A stretch of 64,000 nucleotides of DNA. Source: Enhydrobacter aerosaccus (GTDB lineage Bacteria; Pseudomonadota; Alphaproteobacteria; Reyranellales; Reyranellaceae). A program made the translations under genes and the position numbers. Below are positions 16,083 to 25,947 of the stretch, piece after piece (position 1 is the first letter of the stretch; each line of letters opens with the position of its first letter). Under the pieces are notes generated by a model. It was not told the DNA's origin, did not search any database, and saw only the letters and a program-made list of their open reading frames with translations. The stretch covers positions 1 through 64,000 of the forward strand of contig CAIKZO010000070.1 in assembly GCA_903832005.1 (NCBI GenBank), in the 5' to 3' direction.

Positions 16083-17108
16083 TTGAGTGTCAGGAGCCTG
16101 GCCCATCGGTCGGTGAGCAGCCTCGCGTCGGTAGGGCTCACCTTCCTCGGGCTCACCTGCGTTACCTTCTTCATCGGTCGGGTCATCCCGATCGATCCGG
16201 TACTGGCTATCGTCGGCGACAAGGCCTCGCCCGAGACCTACGCGCGCGTGCGGACCGAGATCGGGCTCGACCTGCCGCTCCCGGTGCAATATTGGCGCTA
16301 CCTGTTGAAGGTGGTGCACGGCGATTTCGGCAGCTCCGTCATCACCTCGCATCCCGTGCTGCAGGACTTGCTGCAGGTGTTTCCTGCCACGCTGGAACTA
16401 GCGCTGCCCGCGCTATTCATCGGCGTGGTCGTGGGCATCCCGATGGGCGTGGTGGCCGCGACCCATCGCGGCCGCTGGCAGGACCAGGCGATTCGGCTGC
16501 TGTCCCTGCTCGGCTATTCGATGCCGGTGTTTTGGCTGGGCCTCGTCGGGCTGTTGCTGTTCTACGCCGTGCTCGGCTGGGTCGGCGGACCGGGCCGGCT
16601 GGACGTCACCTACGACGACATCGTGAGCCCGGTCACCGGCATGATCACGATCGACAGTCTGCTGGTCGGTGAATACGACGTCTTCTGGAACGCGGTCTCG
16701 CACCTGCTGCTGCCCGCATCGATCCTCGGCTACCTGTCGTTGGCCTACATCGCGCGCATGACGCGCAGCTTCATGCTGAGCCAGTTGCGGCAGGAGTATG
16801 TGCTGGCGACCTTGGCCAAGGGTCTCTCGCCGTGGAGGGTCGTCTGGGTGCATGCGCTGGGCAACGTCTGGGTCCAGCTCGTGACCGTCATCGCCCTCAC
16901 CTTCGGCGGCCTGCTCGAGGGCGCCGTGCTCACCGAGACCGTGTTCGCCTGGCCAGGGCTCGGCCTCTACGTGAAGAATTCCCTGTTCAACGCCGATCTC
17001 AATGCCGTGCTGGGCGGCACGGTGCTGGTGGGCGTGGTCTTCATCACGCTGAACATGCTCTCCGATCTGGTCTATCCGCTGGTCGATCCGCGCGCGAGGG
17101 ATCAATGA
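16083..17108 (+). CDS. ABC transporter permease, DppB-like
   Basis: A 341-residue inner-membrane permease with about six transmembrane helices and the N-terminal segment characteristic of DppB/OppB. It begins at a TTG four bases after the binding-protein stop. The cytoplasmic coupling (EAA-like) loop is visible around RQEYVLATLAKGLSPWRVVW. The C-terminal helix contains the ETVFAWPGLGLY motif common to the family. Its stop overlaps the start of the second permease (ATGA). Confidence 0.92.
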   Translation: MSVRSLAHRSVSSLASVGLTFLGLTCVTFFIGRVIPIDPVLAIVGDKASPETYARVRTEIGLDLPLPVQYWRYLLKVVHGDFGSSVITSHPVLQDLLQVFPATLELALPALFIGVVVGIPMGVVAATHRGRWQDQAIRLLSLLGYSMPVFWLGLVGLLLFYAVLGWVGGPGRLDVTYDDIVSPVTGMITIDSLLVGEYDVFWNAVSHLLLPASILGYLSLAYIARMTRSFMLSQLRQEYVLATLAKGLSPWRVVWVHALGNVWVQLVTVIALTFGGLLEGAVLTETVFAWPGLGLYVKNSLFNADLNAVLGGTVLVGVVFITLNMLSDLVYPLVDPRARDQ

Positions 17109-18001
17109 CGGCGGCTCGCACCTGGCTGTTGGATCCAGCGCCCGCCAGCCGCATGCAGGCGCGCTGCGGCCGCTGGTTCCGTGCGTGGCTCGGCTTCCGC
17201 CGCAACAAGCTCGCGATGACGGGGCTCGGCATCGTGTTGCTGCTGGTGCTGATGGCGGTCTTTGCCCCGCTAATCGCCGATCGACAGGCGACCACCTTGC
17301 AGGACTTGGGGAACCGCCTGCAGCCGGTGAGCTGGCAGCACCTCTTTGGCACTGATGAGCTGGGGCGGGATATCTTCGCCCGCGTGGTCTTCGGCTCGCG
17401 CATCACGCTCACCATCGTGGCCATGGTGGCGCTGATCGTTGTGCCGGTCGGCCTCGCCATCGGCCTGCCCGCCGGCTATTTCGGCGGCATCGTCGACAAG
17501 GTGCTGATGCGCCTCACCGACATTTTCCTCGCCTTCCCACGCCTCGTGCTGGCGCTGGCCTTTGCAGCCGCCCTCGGTCCGGGCATCGAGAACGCCGTGA
17601 TCGCCATCGCGCTCACCGCCTGGCCGCCCTACGCGCGCCTCGCCCGCGCCGAGACAATGACGCGACGGCGCGCGGAGTTCATCCAGGCCGCCGAGCTTCA
17701 GGGCGCTTCGGCGCTCCGCATCATCGCCACGCAGATCGTGCCGCTCTGCCTGTCCAGTGTGATCATCCGCCTGACCCTGGACATGGCCGGCATCATCCTC
17801 ACCGCCGCGGGGCTGGGCTTCCTTGGCCTCGGCGCGCAGCCGCCGGCACCGGAATGGGGTGCGATGGTCTCCTCCGGCCGGCAGGTGCTGCTCGACCAAT
17901 GGTGGGTCGCAACCATCCCGGGCCTCGCCATCTTCATCGTCAGCCTGGGCTTCAACCTGTTGGGCGACGGCTTGCGCGACGCGGGCGATTCACGGTCATG
18001 A
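17105..18001 (+). CDS. ABC transporter permease, DppC-like
   Basis: A 298-residue second permease of the peptide-type importer. The ATG at 17105 overlaps the DppB-like stop. The N-terminal cytoplasmic helix and RNKLAMTGLGIVLLLVLMAV membrane segment, HLFGTDELGRDIFARVVFGS, and the coupling loop around RRAEFIQAAELQGASALRII are standard for DppC. The reading frame extends further upstream, but that part lies inside the DppB-like gene and is not credible. Confidence 0.92.
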   Translation: MTAARTWLLDPAPASRMQARCGRWFRAWLGFRRNKLAMTGLGIVLLLVLMAVFAPLIADRQATTLQDLGNRLQPVSWQHLFGTDELGRDIFARVVFGSRITLTIVAMVALIVVPVGLAIGLPAGYFGGIVDKVLMRLTDIFLAFPRLVLALAFAAALGPGIENAVIAIALTAWPPYARLARAETMTRRRAEFIQAAELQGASALRIIATQIVPLCLSSVIIRLTLDMAGIILTAAGLGFLGLGAQPPAPEWGAMVSSGRQVLLDQWWVATIPGLAIFIVSLGFNLLGDGLRDAGDSRS

Positions 18002-18839
18002 CCGAGCCGCTGCTCACTGTCCGCAACCTCAGCGTCACCTATCCCGGCGACGACGGTGACGTTCGCGCCGTGCGCAACGTGAGTTTTACTCTGGGCCGCG
18101 AGCGCCTGGGCATCGTGGGCGAAAGCGGCTCGGGCAAATCGACGACGGGCCGCGCCATCATGGGCCTCGTCGGCCATCCGGGCCGTATCGCGGCGGACGA
18201 ATTGCGGCTGGGCGATACCGATCTACGCAGTCTCTCCGAGAGCGGCTTCCGCAGGCTACGCGGCAAGCGCATCGCCATGGTGCTGCAGGATCCGAAATAT
18301 TCGCTCGATCCGGTGATGACCGTCGGCCAGCAGATCGCCGAGACCCACCGCACCCATCTGCGCAGCAACAAGCGCGACGCCAAACGCGCGGCGCTGGAGA
18401 TGCTGGAAGCCGTGCAGATCCGCGACCCCGAGCGCGTCTACACCATGTACCCGCACCAGGTCTCCGGCGGCATGGGCCAGCGCGTGATGATCGCGATGAT
18501 GCTGATCGCGGGCCCCGAGATCCTGATCGCCGACGAACCCACCTCCGCGCTGGACGTCACCGTACAGACGCAGGTCCTGTCGATCATGGACGAGCTGGTC
18601 CGAAGCCGCGGCATGGGCTTGCTGCTGGTCAGCCACAACCTGCACCTGGTCTCCTCGTTCTGCGACCGCGTGCTGGTGATGTATGCCGGCCAGGTGCTGG
18701 AGACGTGCGAGGCCGGGAAGCTGTCCGAGGCAAAGCATCCCTACACACGCGGCCTGCTCGCCGCCCTGCCCCAACTCGGCCATCGACGACCGGAGCTGCC
18801 GCAGTTGCAGCGCGATCCCGCCTGGATGGCAGACCTCGC

Positions 18840-18843
<4 letters not shown>
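17998..18843 (+). CDS. ABC transporter ATP-binding protein, DppD-like
   Basis: A 281-residue ATPase subunit. Walker A is GESGSGKST (41-49), the Q-loop lies in LQDPKYSLDP, the signature is VSGGMGQ (155-161) and Walker B is ILIADEPTS (175-183). Part of the C-terminal oligopeptide-transporter extension is present (HPYTRGLLAALPQL). It overlaps both neighbours by 4 bases. It pairs with the next gene to form the ATPase heterodimer. Confidence 0.92.
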
Positions 18844-19585
<742 letters not shown>

Positions 19586-19589
<4 letters not shown>

Positions 19590-20452
19590 GCCGCCTCTTC
19601 CAGGGTCGAGCACGCGCCGCTGACACGGGTCTGGCGCATGTAGCGGCGGAAGCGATCGGCGTCGTAGGCAGCGCCGGCGTGGAGCAGGCAGCGATTGTCC
19701 CAGAGAACCACGTCGCCCGGTTGCCAGGCGTGGCCGTAGATGTGCTCGGGTTGGATCGCCTCTTCGGTCAGTCCGTCGATCAGGGCACGGCCGGCGGCCG
19801 GGCTCATGCCCTCGATCTCCCGCACATGGGAGCCCAGGAACAGGTTCTTCGCTCCGGTCGCCGGATTCGTCCGGACGAGCCGCTGGCGTACCGGCGGCAG
19901 CGAGGCTGCGATCTCCGGCGACACGGCGTCCGGTGCCACCTTCGAACGCGAGAAGACGTAATCGTGGATCGTAATCAGGGGATCGAGCTCTGCCTTGCGC
20001 GCGGGCGATAGCCGATCGTAGGCGGCGCGCAGCGAGACGAACATCGTGACGCCGCCTTCGGCCGGCGTTTCGTAGGCGCACATGATCGAGAGGAAGGCCG
20101 GCACCGGTTTGAACGAGGCATCCGAGTGCCACATGTTGTTGCCGGTCAGGAAGATCGTCTTCTTGTGCGTGCTGCCCAGCACCGTGCCGTCCTTCTGGAC
20201 GTTGCCGATGGTGCCGAAATATTCCGTTTTGCCGACACTGGTGTGGCTGGGTTCCGGATTGCCCAACTGGCGCGTGAGCGCGAGTTGGCGGTCGTCGTCC
20301 ATCGACTGGTCGGGGAAGCAGACGAACGAATAGCGGTCGACCGCGGCGTTGATTTCCTTCGTCAGCTCAGGCGTGAGCGGCTTGCTGACATCGACGCCGC
20401 GGATGCTCGCGCCGAATTCGGGATGCAGCTCTTCGTATTGTAGCTGGGACAT
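19586..20452 (-). CDS. TauD/TfdA-family 2-oxoglutarate-dependent dioxygenase
   Basis: A 288-residue Fe(II)/2-oxoglutarate dioxygenase, paralogous to the one at 13204-14052. The HxD motif occurs in NNMWHSDASF and the distal His in NRCLLHAGAAYD, followed by the 2-OG-binding Arg region FRRYMRQTRV. The N-terminus LHPEFGASIRGVDVSKPL is typical of 2,4-D/alpha-ketoglutarate dioxygenase-like members. It lies 7 bases downstream of the alpha/beta-fold gene on the same strand, the last gene of a minus-strand run. The substrate is unknown. Confidence 0.88.
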
Positions 20453-20459
20453 GCTGACC

Positions 20460-21209
20460 TCACTTCGGCAGGTGAGACTTGAGGAACGTGCGCACTTTAT
20501 TGATCGTGCGCGCCTTCAGCTCCGGCGGATCGCGCCACGGGAAGACCGTGATCTCCGCATTGGGCGCCAGCGAGGCGACGTCGATCGAGCTCTGCAGCGG
20601 ATGTGACGAGGTATCGTCCGGCAGGACCAGGATCGGCTTCGTGCACTTGGCAATGAAGTCGCGCGGCACACTGTAAAGAAAGTCGGGCTGCACGCCGAAA
20701 AGATTGTGCAGATACTTGTCGATTGTCTCCGCCGACACGCCGGGATTCTTTGCCTTGAAGCCCGCAAGCCAGTTGTCCGTGCTGTGGCGCATCATGACGC
20801 CGGGATCCTCGGGCCGGTGGCCCACGGTCTGGCAGAAGACGGCAGCGACGACGCGCTCCGGCGCACGCTGCAGAAGCTTGCCCGCGAAGCAGCCGCCGAT
20901 GCAGTAGCCCATGTAGAAGAACTGCTTGATACCGAGATGATCCATCAGCCCGAGCTGGTCGTCGGCGAAGGCGTCCCAGGCATTCTCGGTCGGCACCGGA
21001 CCTGTCGACTCGGCGGGCGCATTGGCATTGCGCTGGTCCATGGTGATACAACGGAAGTCGTTCTTGAACTCTTCCATCGCGTTGATCACGGCGTTCGGCC
21101 AGTTGGCGACCCGCGAGTTCAATCCACCGCCCGGAGTCACCAGCAACGGGAAGCCGGAGCCGGTCTCCTCGTAGCGAATGCGAACGTCACCGCGTTGATA
21201 GAACGGCAT
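20460..21209 (-). CDS. Alpha/beta-hydrolase-fold protein with Cys at the nucleophile
   Basis: A 249-residue alpha/beta-fold protein. The nucleophile elbow reads GYCIGG, so Cys103 replaces the usual Ser. The C-terminal segment where most relatives have a catalytic GH reads VFPWRDPPEL, with no His. A possible acid/His pair occurs earlier, in PDDTSSHP. The early LLVTPGGGLNSRVANW and MDQRNANAPAES segments match the oxyanion and strand-6 regions of the fold. It may be an atypical hydrolase or a non-catalytic binder. It sits between a 2-hydroxyacid dehydrogenase gene and a dioxygenase gene. Confidence 0.8.
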   Translation of the reverse strand: MPFYQRGDVRIRYEETGSGFPLLVTPGGGLNSRVANWPNAVINAMEEFKNDFRCITMDQRNANAPAESTGPVPTENAWDAFADDQLGLMDHLGIKQFFYMGYCIGGCFAGKLLQRAPERVVAAVFCQTVGHRPEDPGVMMRHSTDNWLAGFKAKNPGVSAETIDKYLHNLFGVQPDFLYSVPRDFIAKCTKPILVLPDDTSSHPLQSSIDVASLAPNAEITVFPWRDPPELKARTINKVRTFLKSHLPK

Positions 21210-21229
21210 TGAAACTCTCCAAAGCGTAG

Positions 21230-22213
21230 TCAGAACCAGGAAGACTTGTCGACGGGGTTGCGGAGCGGTTGTCCGGCAGCGAAGGCGCGGCAGTTGTCTG
21301 CCATGATGCCGAACCGGCGATCATCGAGATAGGGCCCATGTCCCGCCATATGCGGCGTCATCAGCACGTTGGGCAGCGTCCACAGCGGATGGTCGCTGGG
21401 CAGAGGCTCGATCTCATAGACATCGAGCGCGGCGCCCGCGATCGCACCCGCCTTCAGCGCCGCGACCAGGTCGTCGAGCTTCGTCGTCATGCCTCGGCCG
21501 ATGTTGATGAAGAAGGCCGATCTCTTCATGCGCTGGAAGCGGGCGCGATTGAAGAAGCCTTCGGTGGCCGGCGTGTGCGGCACCGTCAGGATCACGAAGT
21601 CCGCCCGCGGCAGCAGCTCGTCCAGCGCCGCCGCCGGATGCATCTCGGTCACCCCGGCGGGCACATCGGTGCGGCGCGCATCGGTCGCCAGCACGGTCAC
21701 GCCGAACGCCGAGAGCAGGCGCGCGGCTTCGGCGCCGATGCCGCCCAGGCCGACGATCAGCGCCGTCGCTTCGGGCAGATGCACGACGTCGCCCGCCTCC
21801 AGCGGGCTCTTTTTCCATTCACGGCGCAGTTGCTGTGGGATGAACGCGTGCAGTCCGCGAGCGAACGCCAGCACGAAGGCCATGATGTGTGCGCCGATGT
21901 GATCGTTATAGATCTCGCGGAAGTTCGTCACGCTCACGGAATGGCCGATCAGCTCCGGGTAGTAGAAACCAGCCGGCGGCGCGGCAAAGGGCGCCTGCAG
22001 CCAGCGCAGGTTCTTGGCCTTCGACAGCAGCTCCTTGCCGAGCGCACCGAAGGCTGCTTCCGCATCGACGATCTCGCGTGCGGCGGTGTCGGCGTCTTCG
22101 GCCACGACCACGCGGGCCTCTGGCACTTCTTCGCCCAGACGCTTGGCCCAGCCGCGGGTAATGTCGCTCTGCGGCGGCAGCATGACGAACTTGAACGAAT
22201 TCCGGCTGGCCAC
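21230..22213 (-). CDS. D-2-hydroxyacid dehydrogenase
   Basis: A 327-residue NAD(P)-dependent enzyme that interconverts D-2-hydroxyacids and 2-oxoacids. The Rossmann glycine motif GLGGIGAEAARLL is followed by an acidic strand end (ATDAR). The catalytic Arg lies in FFINIGRGM, the Glu in DVYEIEPLP and the His in MTPHMAGHGP. Length is standard. It is 20 bases from the alpha/beta-fold gene and 24 bases from the unknown gene upstream, so it is likely part of one minus-strand transcript. The organic acid it handles is not known. Confidence 0.9.
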   Translation of the reverse strand: MASRNSFKFVMLPPQSDITRGWAKRLGEEVPEARVVVAEDADTAAREIVDAEAAFGALGKELLSKAKNLRWLQAPFAAPPAGFYYPELIGHSVSVTNFREIYNDHIGAHIMAFVLAFARGLHAFIPQQLRREWKKSPLEAGDVVHLPEATALIVGLGGIGAEAARLLSAFGVTVLATDARRTDVPAGVTEMHPAAALDELLPRADFVILTVPHTPATEGFFNRARFQRMKRSAFFINIGRGMTTKLDDLVAALKAGAIAGAALDVYEIEPLPSDHPLWTLPNVLMTPHMAGHGPYLDDRRFGIMADNCRAFAAGQPLRNPVDKSSWF

Positions 22214-22237
22214 GATGTTTCCTCTCCCGAGGCGATT

Positions 22238-23002
22238 CTACGCGAGTCTATACTGCCGCTGGAAGAACGCCGAATGCATTCCGCTGGCGGGCGGCATGGC
22301 GGCGATATGCTGCGTGATCTGGGCGTTCGCCGCACCGTTTCCAGCCACCATCAGCACGACATGGTTCACCGGAATGGTCTTGAGCGTCCCTCGTTTCAGC
22401 AGCTCAATAAAGACATCTTCCGGCGTACCTTCGGGGACGGTGATCCAATATCTCAGGGCCCTGAGCATGCTCTGCGTTGTGGCCTCCTGCGCCCTGTAGT
22501 CGCCGGCGACATAGTGGGTCCCCAGCGTCTCGATCCTGGCAATGCAGATCGGCTCTCCCCCGGCCTTCGGATCTTCCGCACTGTGATCGGTATGCAGCCC
22601 GTGCGGCTGGGGAACCATGAACTTGCCATAGGCATAGTGTCCCTTGCGATAGCGCGCTGACGGCACGAGCACGCCCATCATCCGATCGACGTCGTCATTG
22701 TAGAGACGCATATACGCCGCCATCGGATCGGACTTCTCCGCGAGCCAACGGTCGTTGACGTACTCGGTCTGGACCTCGTTGAACCGTCGCGCGTATTCGA
22801 AGATTGCGTTGCTTGCTGCGTTGCGGAAACGCGCGATCGGCAGCGGCAGGTGGGTATGCGCTTCACGATCGTTGAAACTCTCGTGCAGGCGTTCGATGAG
22901 CGACCACTGATCGGCCGAGAACCGCACCGGCTCTACGATTTTCAACGTGGGCCCAAGGCTCTCCCACGCCTGATGAAGATGGTCTTGCAGAGCCCGCAGC
23001 AT
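22238..23002 (-). CDS. Uncharacterised protein, possibly a metal-dependent beta-helix enzyme
   Basis: A 254-residue soluble protein I do not recognise. It has no signal peptide or membrane helix. The segment PHGLHTDHSAEDPKAGGEP followed by ICIARIETLGTHYVAGDY resembles the HxD metal-binding strand of cupins or 2-oxoglutarate oxygenases, and later His residues (VNHVVLMV, TQHIA) could complete a site. This is a weak resemblance only. It lies 19 bases from the MFS transporter gene and 24 bases before the 2-hydroxyacid dehydrogenase gene. It may take part in the same unknown acid pathway. Confidence 0.65.
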   Translation of the reverse strand: MLRALQDHLHQAWESLGPTLKIVEPVRFSADQWSLIERLHESFNDREAHTHLPLPIARFRNAASNAIFEYARRFNEVQTEYVNDRWLAEKSDPMAAYMRLYNDDVDRMMGVLVPSARYRKGHYAYGKFMVPQPHGLHTDHSAEDPKAGGEPICIARIETLGTHYVAGDYRAQEATTQSMLRALRYWITVPEGTPEDVFIELLKRGTLKTIPVNHVVLMVAGNGAANAQITQHIAAMPPASGMHSAFFQRQYRLA

Positions 23003-23020
23003 GCACCAGCTAAGCGCTCT

Positions 23021-24226
23021 TCACGCGGGACGTCCAGTCGCCTTCCTCCCGTCGAGCCGCAAAAGAGGAACCAGGACAAAGGCCACGGCGGTCGATGCCG
23101 CGGAAACGACGATGAGCGGCGCCAATTGGTTATCGAAGACTTTCTCGTAGAGAAATGCGCCCACGTTGGCGGAGAAGACGTCCGCCAAGTTCATGATCGA
23201 CATCAACCCGGCGAAGGCGAACCCTTCGGCGCGGCTGGGGCAATGATCTGCCGCGAGCGTCAGCGTGGAAATCGTGCCGATCATCAGCGCGACGCCGTTG
23301 GCGAAATTCACGATCGCCGCCGAGACCTCGCCGTGCAGCAGCAGGAACGAGGCCGCCGACAGCGTGCCCAGGACAATGCTGAGATAGAGCTGGCTCTTCG
23401 TACTCATCGTCGCGAGGAACCAACGGTGCCAGAGCGCCCCCACGATCCATCCGGCCGAGGCGATCGAGCCCAGGATCCCGATGTAGGATTGCGAGAACTT
23501 CAGTTCATCCGTCATGTGATAGTAGAGCGGCGTGCCGAACCCTGGCGCGAACGTGTACAGAAAGAGGAACGCGGCCACGAGATACAGCCGCCGCGACGTC
23601 AGCGCCGCGACCGTGCCCTTGAGCGTCCGCAGCATTTCCGTGCGGTTGATCGGGATCCGCTCCTCGTCGAGCAGGTACACGGTCGCCAGCAACATCGCCA
23701 CCGGCGCGACGGCCGCGATTGCAGCGGCGGCCTGCAGGCTTCCCAAAGCCGTCAGATGCTGCACGAGTTCGCCGCCCGCGAGCGAGCTTGCCATGACGGC
23801 GATGTAGAACCACAGCCACTGCTGGTTCACGAAGGCACCGCTCAAGCCGAAGCGCTGGCCGTTCTCTGCCAGCAGGGCGCCGCACAACGTGCTGGCCATG
23901 GCCATCGCGTAGGAGGTGAACACGAGCAGCGGCGCGAACTCGGCCGGCGCGCTCAGCCGGGCCACCCAGGCATAAGACGCGGCGGCGAGAACGCTGGCCA
24001 CGATCAGGTAGCTCTTGCGGCGCAGGCCGAACAGCGGGACGAAATCCGACAGGAGCCCGTAGGCGGGCTTGATCACCCAGGCGAAATTGAAGAGCGCGAG
24101 ATAGGCGGTGACCTCGAGCGGCGTCCACCCGATCTCCTTCAGGTAGTGGTTGATCGGCTGGTAGAGGATGCCGACGCGGCCCTGCCCGATCCCTTCCACC
24201 ACGTAGACCGTGGCGAAGAAGAGCAT
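23021..24226 (-). CDS. MFS transporter
   Basis: A protein of about 401 residues with twelve predicted membrane helices, starting at the ATG that opens helix 1 (MLFFATVYVVEGIGQGRVGI). The open frame reaches 24574, but the extra part overlaps the TPR gene in another frame and reads as low-complexity shadow, so it was not included. A TTG about 48 bases further upstream is possible. The loop FVPLFGLRRKSYLI fits the conserved inter-helix MFS motif. The organisation resembles folate-biopterin or AmpG-like carriers, but the substrate cannot be assigned. Confidence 0.83.
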   Translation of the reverse strand: MLFFATVYVVEGIGQGRVGILYQPINHYLKEIGWTPLEVTAYLALFNFAWVIKPAYGLLSDFVPLFGLRRKSYLIVASVLAAASYAWVARLSAPAEFAPLLVFTSYAMAMASTLCGALLAENGQRFGLSGAFVNQQWLWFYIAVMASSLAGGELVQHLTALGSLQAAAAIAAVAPVAMLLATVYLLDEERIPINRTEMLRTLKGTVAALTSRRLYLVAAFLFLYTFAPGFGTPLYYHMTDELKFSQSYIGILGSIASAGWIVGALWHRWFLATMSTKSQLYLSIVLGTLSAASFLLLHGEVSAAIVNFANGVALMIGTISTLTLAADHCPSRAEGFAFAGLMSIMNLADVFSANVGAFLYEKVFDNQLAPLIVVSAASTAVAFVLVPLLRLDGRKATGRPA

Positions 24227-24258
24227 CAGCCGGCGGACATGCGGATCGTGTTTTGCTG

Positions 24259-25947
24259 TCAGGACGCGCAGCAATCTTTGGGTTGGTAGACCTTCGTCCT
24301 GCACATGCAGGACGAGGTGATCGGTACGTCGACCTTGGCCAAGGCCGTTGCAAGCTTGGCCTGGAAGACCGGCAGTTCCTGCGTCTCGCCACGCCGTTGC
24401 AGGCATTCGACCAGCCCATGCAGCGACCAGACGTTGTCGGGATGCTGGGTGGTGCGCTGGATGCGGTTGCTCAGGCCCAGATCGTCGCGATAGACGGTCT
24501 CCGCTTCCTCGTAATGGCCCTGCTCCATCAACAGGGCGGCCAGCGCATGGCGCGGCGGATGCATCCAGGCCCACGGCTCGGTGTAGAAGAGATTGTCGTC
24601 GCGATGCACCGCCTCGCGCAAATGGGCATAGGCCTGCTCGTAGTTGCCCCGGTGATATTCGACCTCGCCGTCGAGCATGGCCTCGCCGACGCCCAGCGTA
24701 TTGCGCGCGAAGTTGCCGAGGAATTTCTGCTCTGGCGGCATGCGCGCCACTGCCTCGCGGAAGAGCACGCGCTCGCGGTCGGCGGAGGCAGGATCCTTGA
24801 GCGTCGCGAACGCGATGCCGCGCGCATAGTGATGCATGGGTGTCGTGACCCTGAAGATCGCCGGATCGCCGGGCGGCGGCTGATCGATGATCTCCTGCCA
24901 GCGCCCGAACCGGACCTGCACATGCGTCCGCATCCCGTAGTAGGCCTCGGTGGTCATCACGAGCTTGGGACGATCCTTCATGGTGAGGATGTCGTGCGTC
25001 ATGATCTTGCGGATCTTGTCCGCCGCCGCGAGCGCGGGAAAGTATTGCCCCAGGAACATGCAGGTGTGGATCATCAGGTGCAGGTCGTGGCCGCGCGCCG
25101 TGACGTAGAAATTATACGAGCCCGCATAGTCGGCATACATATCGTCGGCCTCGATCGAGCGCTCGCTCACGATCTTGGCCTTCTCGTAGTCGCCGCACAG
25201 CGCGTAGATATGGCCCGGCATGTGGTTCATGTGCCCGGCATCCGGCGACAGATTGACGAGGCGATCGGCCGACGCCATCGCAGTCTCGGGATGGTTCGAC
25301 ATCTCCATCGTATGGATATGCAAGTGCAGGATCGCGAGATGCGGACGCTGGCCCGCCGCATCGGTCATCGCAATCGAACGCTCGATGAGCGCCACCGCTT
25401 CGAGGGTATCGGCGTTGCGGCCCGGCAGCCCGGTCTTCATGTCCCACAGACGGCGCGGTGTGCGCGTGATCAGCGCCTCGACCAGCAGCGCCATGATGTC
25501 GTGATCGTCGGGAAAGAGCCGGTGCACGCGCCGCATCGCGGCGGCGTAGTCGTCGTCCCACTTGTCGAATTGCTCGGGTGCCACGCCGTGCGGCTGCTGG
25601 AAGCGCTTGGCCAGCGCCTCGACCAGGTGCCGCTCCGCATCCTCGGCGCCCTCCGTCAGTCCCAGCGCGATCTGGAGATGCTCGAACGCGACCTTGGCGA
25701 AGCGATCCGCCTCGGCCTTGCCGAAGTCGCGCCAGGTGAGATTGTAGAAAGGCCCCGAGCCGTAGGCGATGCCCCAATGCGCCATGACGCAGTCCGGATC
25801 GAACTCGAGCGCCTTGCGGAAGCACTTCACGCCCTCTTCCTGGTTGAAGCCGAAGCACCAGTTGAGGCCGAGATCGAACCAGCGCTGCGCTTCCGACGAC
25901 GACGTGCGGACCTTGCGTGTGTGGCCGCCGAGGTTGAAGCGATCCAT
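24259..25947 (-). CDS. Tetratricopeptide-repeat protein with a His-rich core
   Basis: A protein of about 562 residues built of helical TPR-like repeats from end to end. The first unit is EAQRWFDLGLNWCFGFNQEE. A cluster of conserved-looking His residues, HLHIHTMEMSNHPE and HMNHMPGHIYALCGDY (about 205-255), suggests a metal site inside the superhelix. No signal peptide is apparent. A GGAG box precedes a GTG/ATG pair (25950/25947) that overlaps the stop of the PhnD-like gene, so the two are translationally coupled. The protein family is widespread but uncharacterised as far as I know. Confidence 0.8.
   Translation of the reverse strand: MDRFNLGGHTRKVRTSSSEAQRWFDLGLNWCFGFNQEEGVKCFRKALEFDPDCVMAHWGIAYGSGPFYNLTWRDFGKAEADRFAKVAFEHLQIALGLTEGAEDAERHLVEALAKRFQQPHGVAPEQFDKWDDDYAAAMRRVHRLFPDDHDIMALLVEALITRTPRRLWDMKTGLPGRNADTLEAVALIERSIAMTDAAGQRPHLAILHLHIHTMEMSNHPETAMASADRLVNLSPDAGHMNHMPGHIYALCGDYEKAKIVSERSIEADDMYADYAGSYNFYVTARGHDLHLMIHTCMFLGQYFPALAAADKIRKIMTHDILTMKDRPKLVMTTEAYYGMRTHVQVRFGRWQEIIDQPPPGDPAIFRVTTPMHHYARGIAFATLKDPASADRERVLFREAVARMPPEQKFLGNFARNTLGVGEAMLDGEVEYHRGNYEQAYAHLREAVHRDDNLFYTEPWAWMHPPRHALAALLMEQGHYEEAETVYRDDLGLSNRIQRTTQHPDNVWSLHGLVECLQRRGETQELPVFQAKLATALAKVDVPITSSCMCRTKVYQPKDCCAS

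Noticed and set aside
24227-24574. N-terminal extension of the MFS transporter
   Set aside because: Lies inside the TPR gene in another frame, is Arg/Ala/Gly-rich and has no membrane segments; the transporter begins at helix 1.
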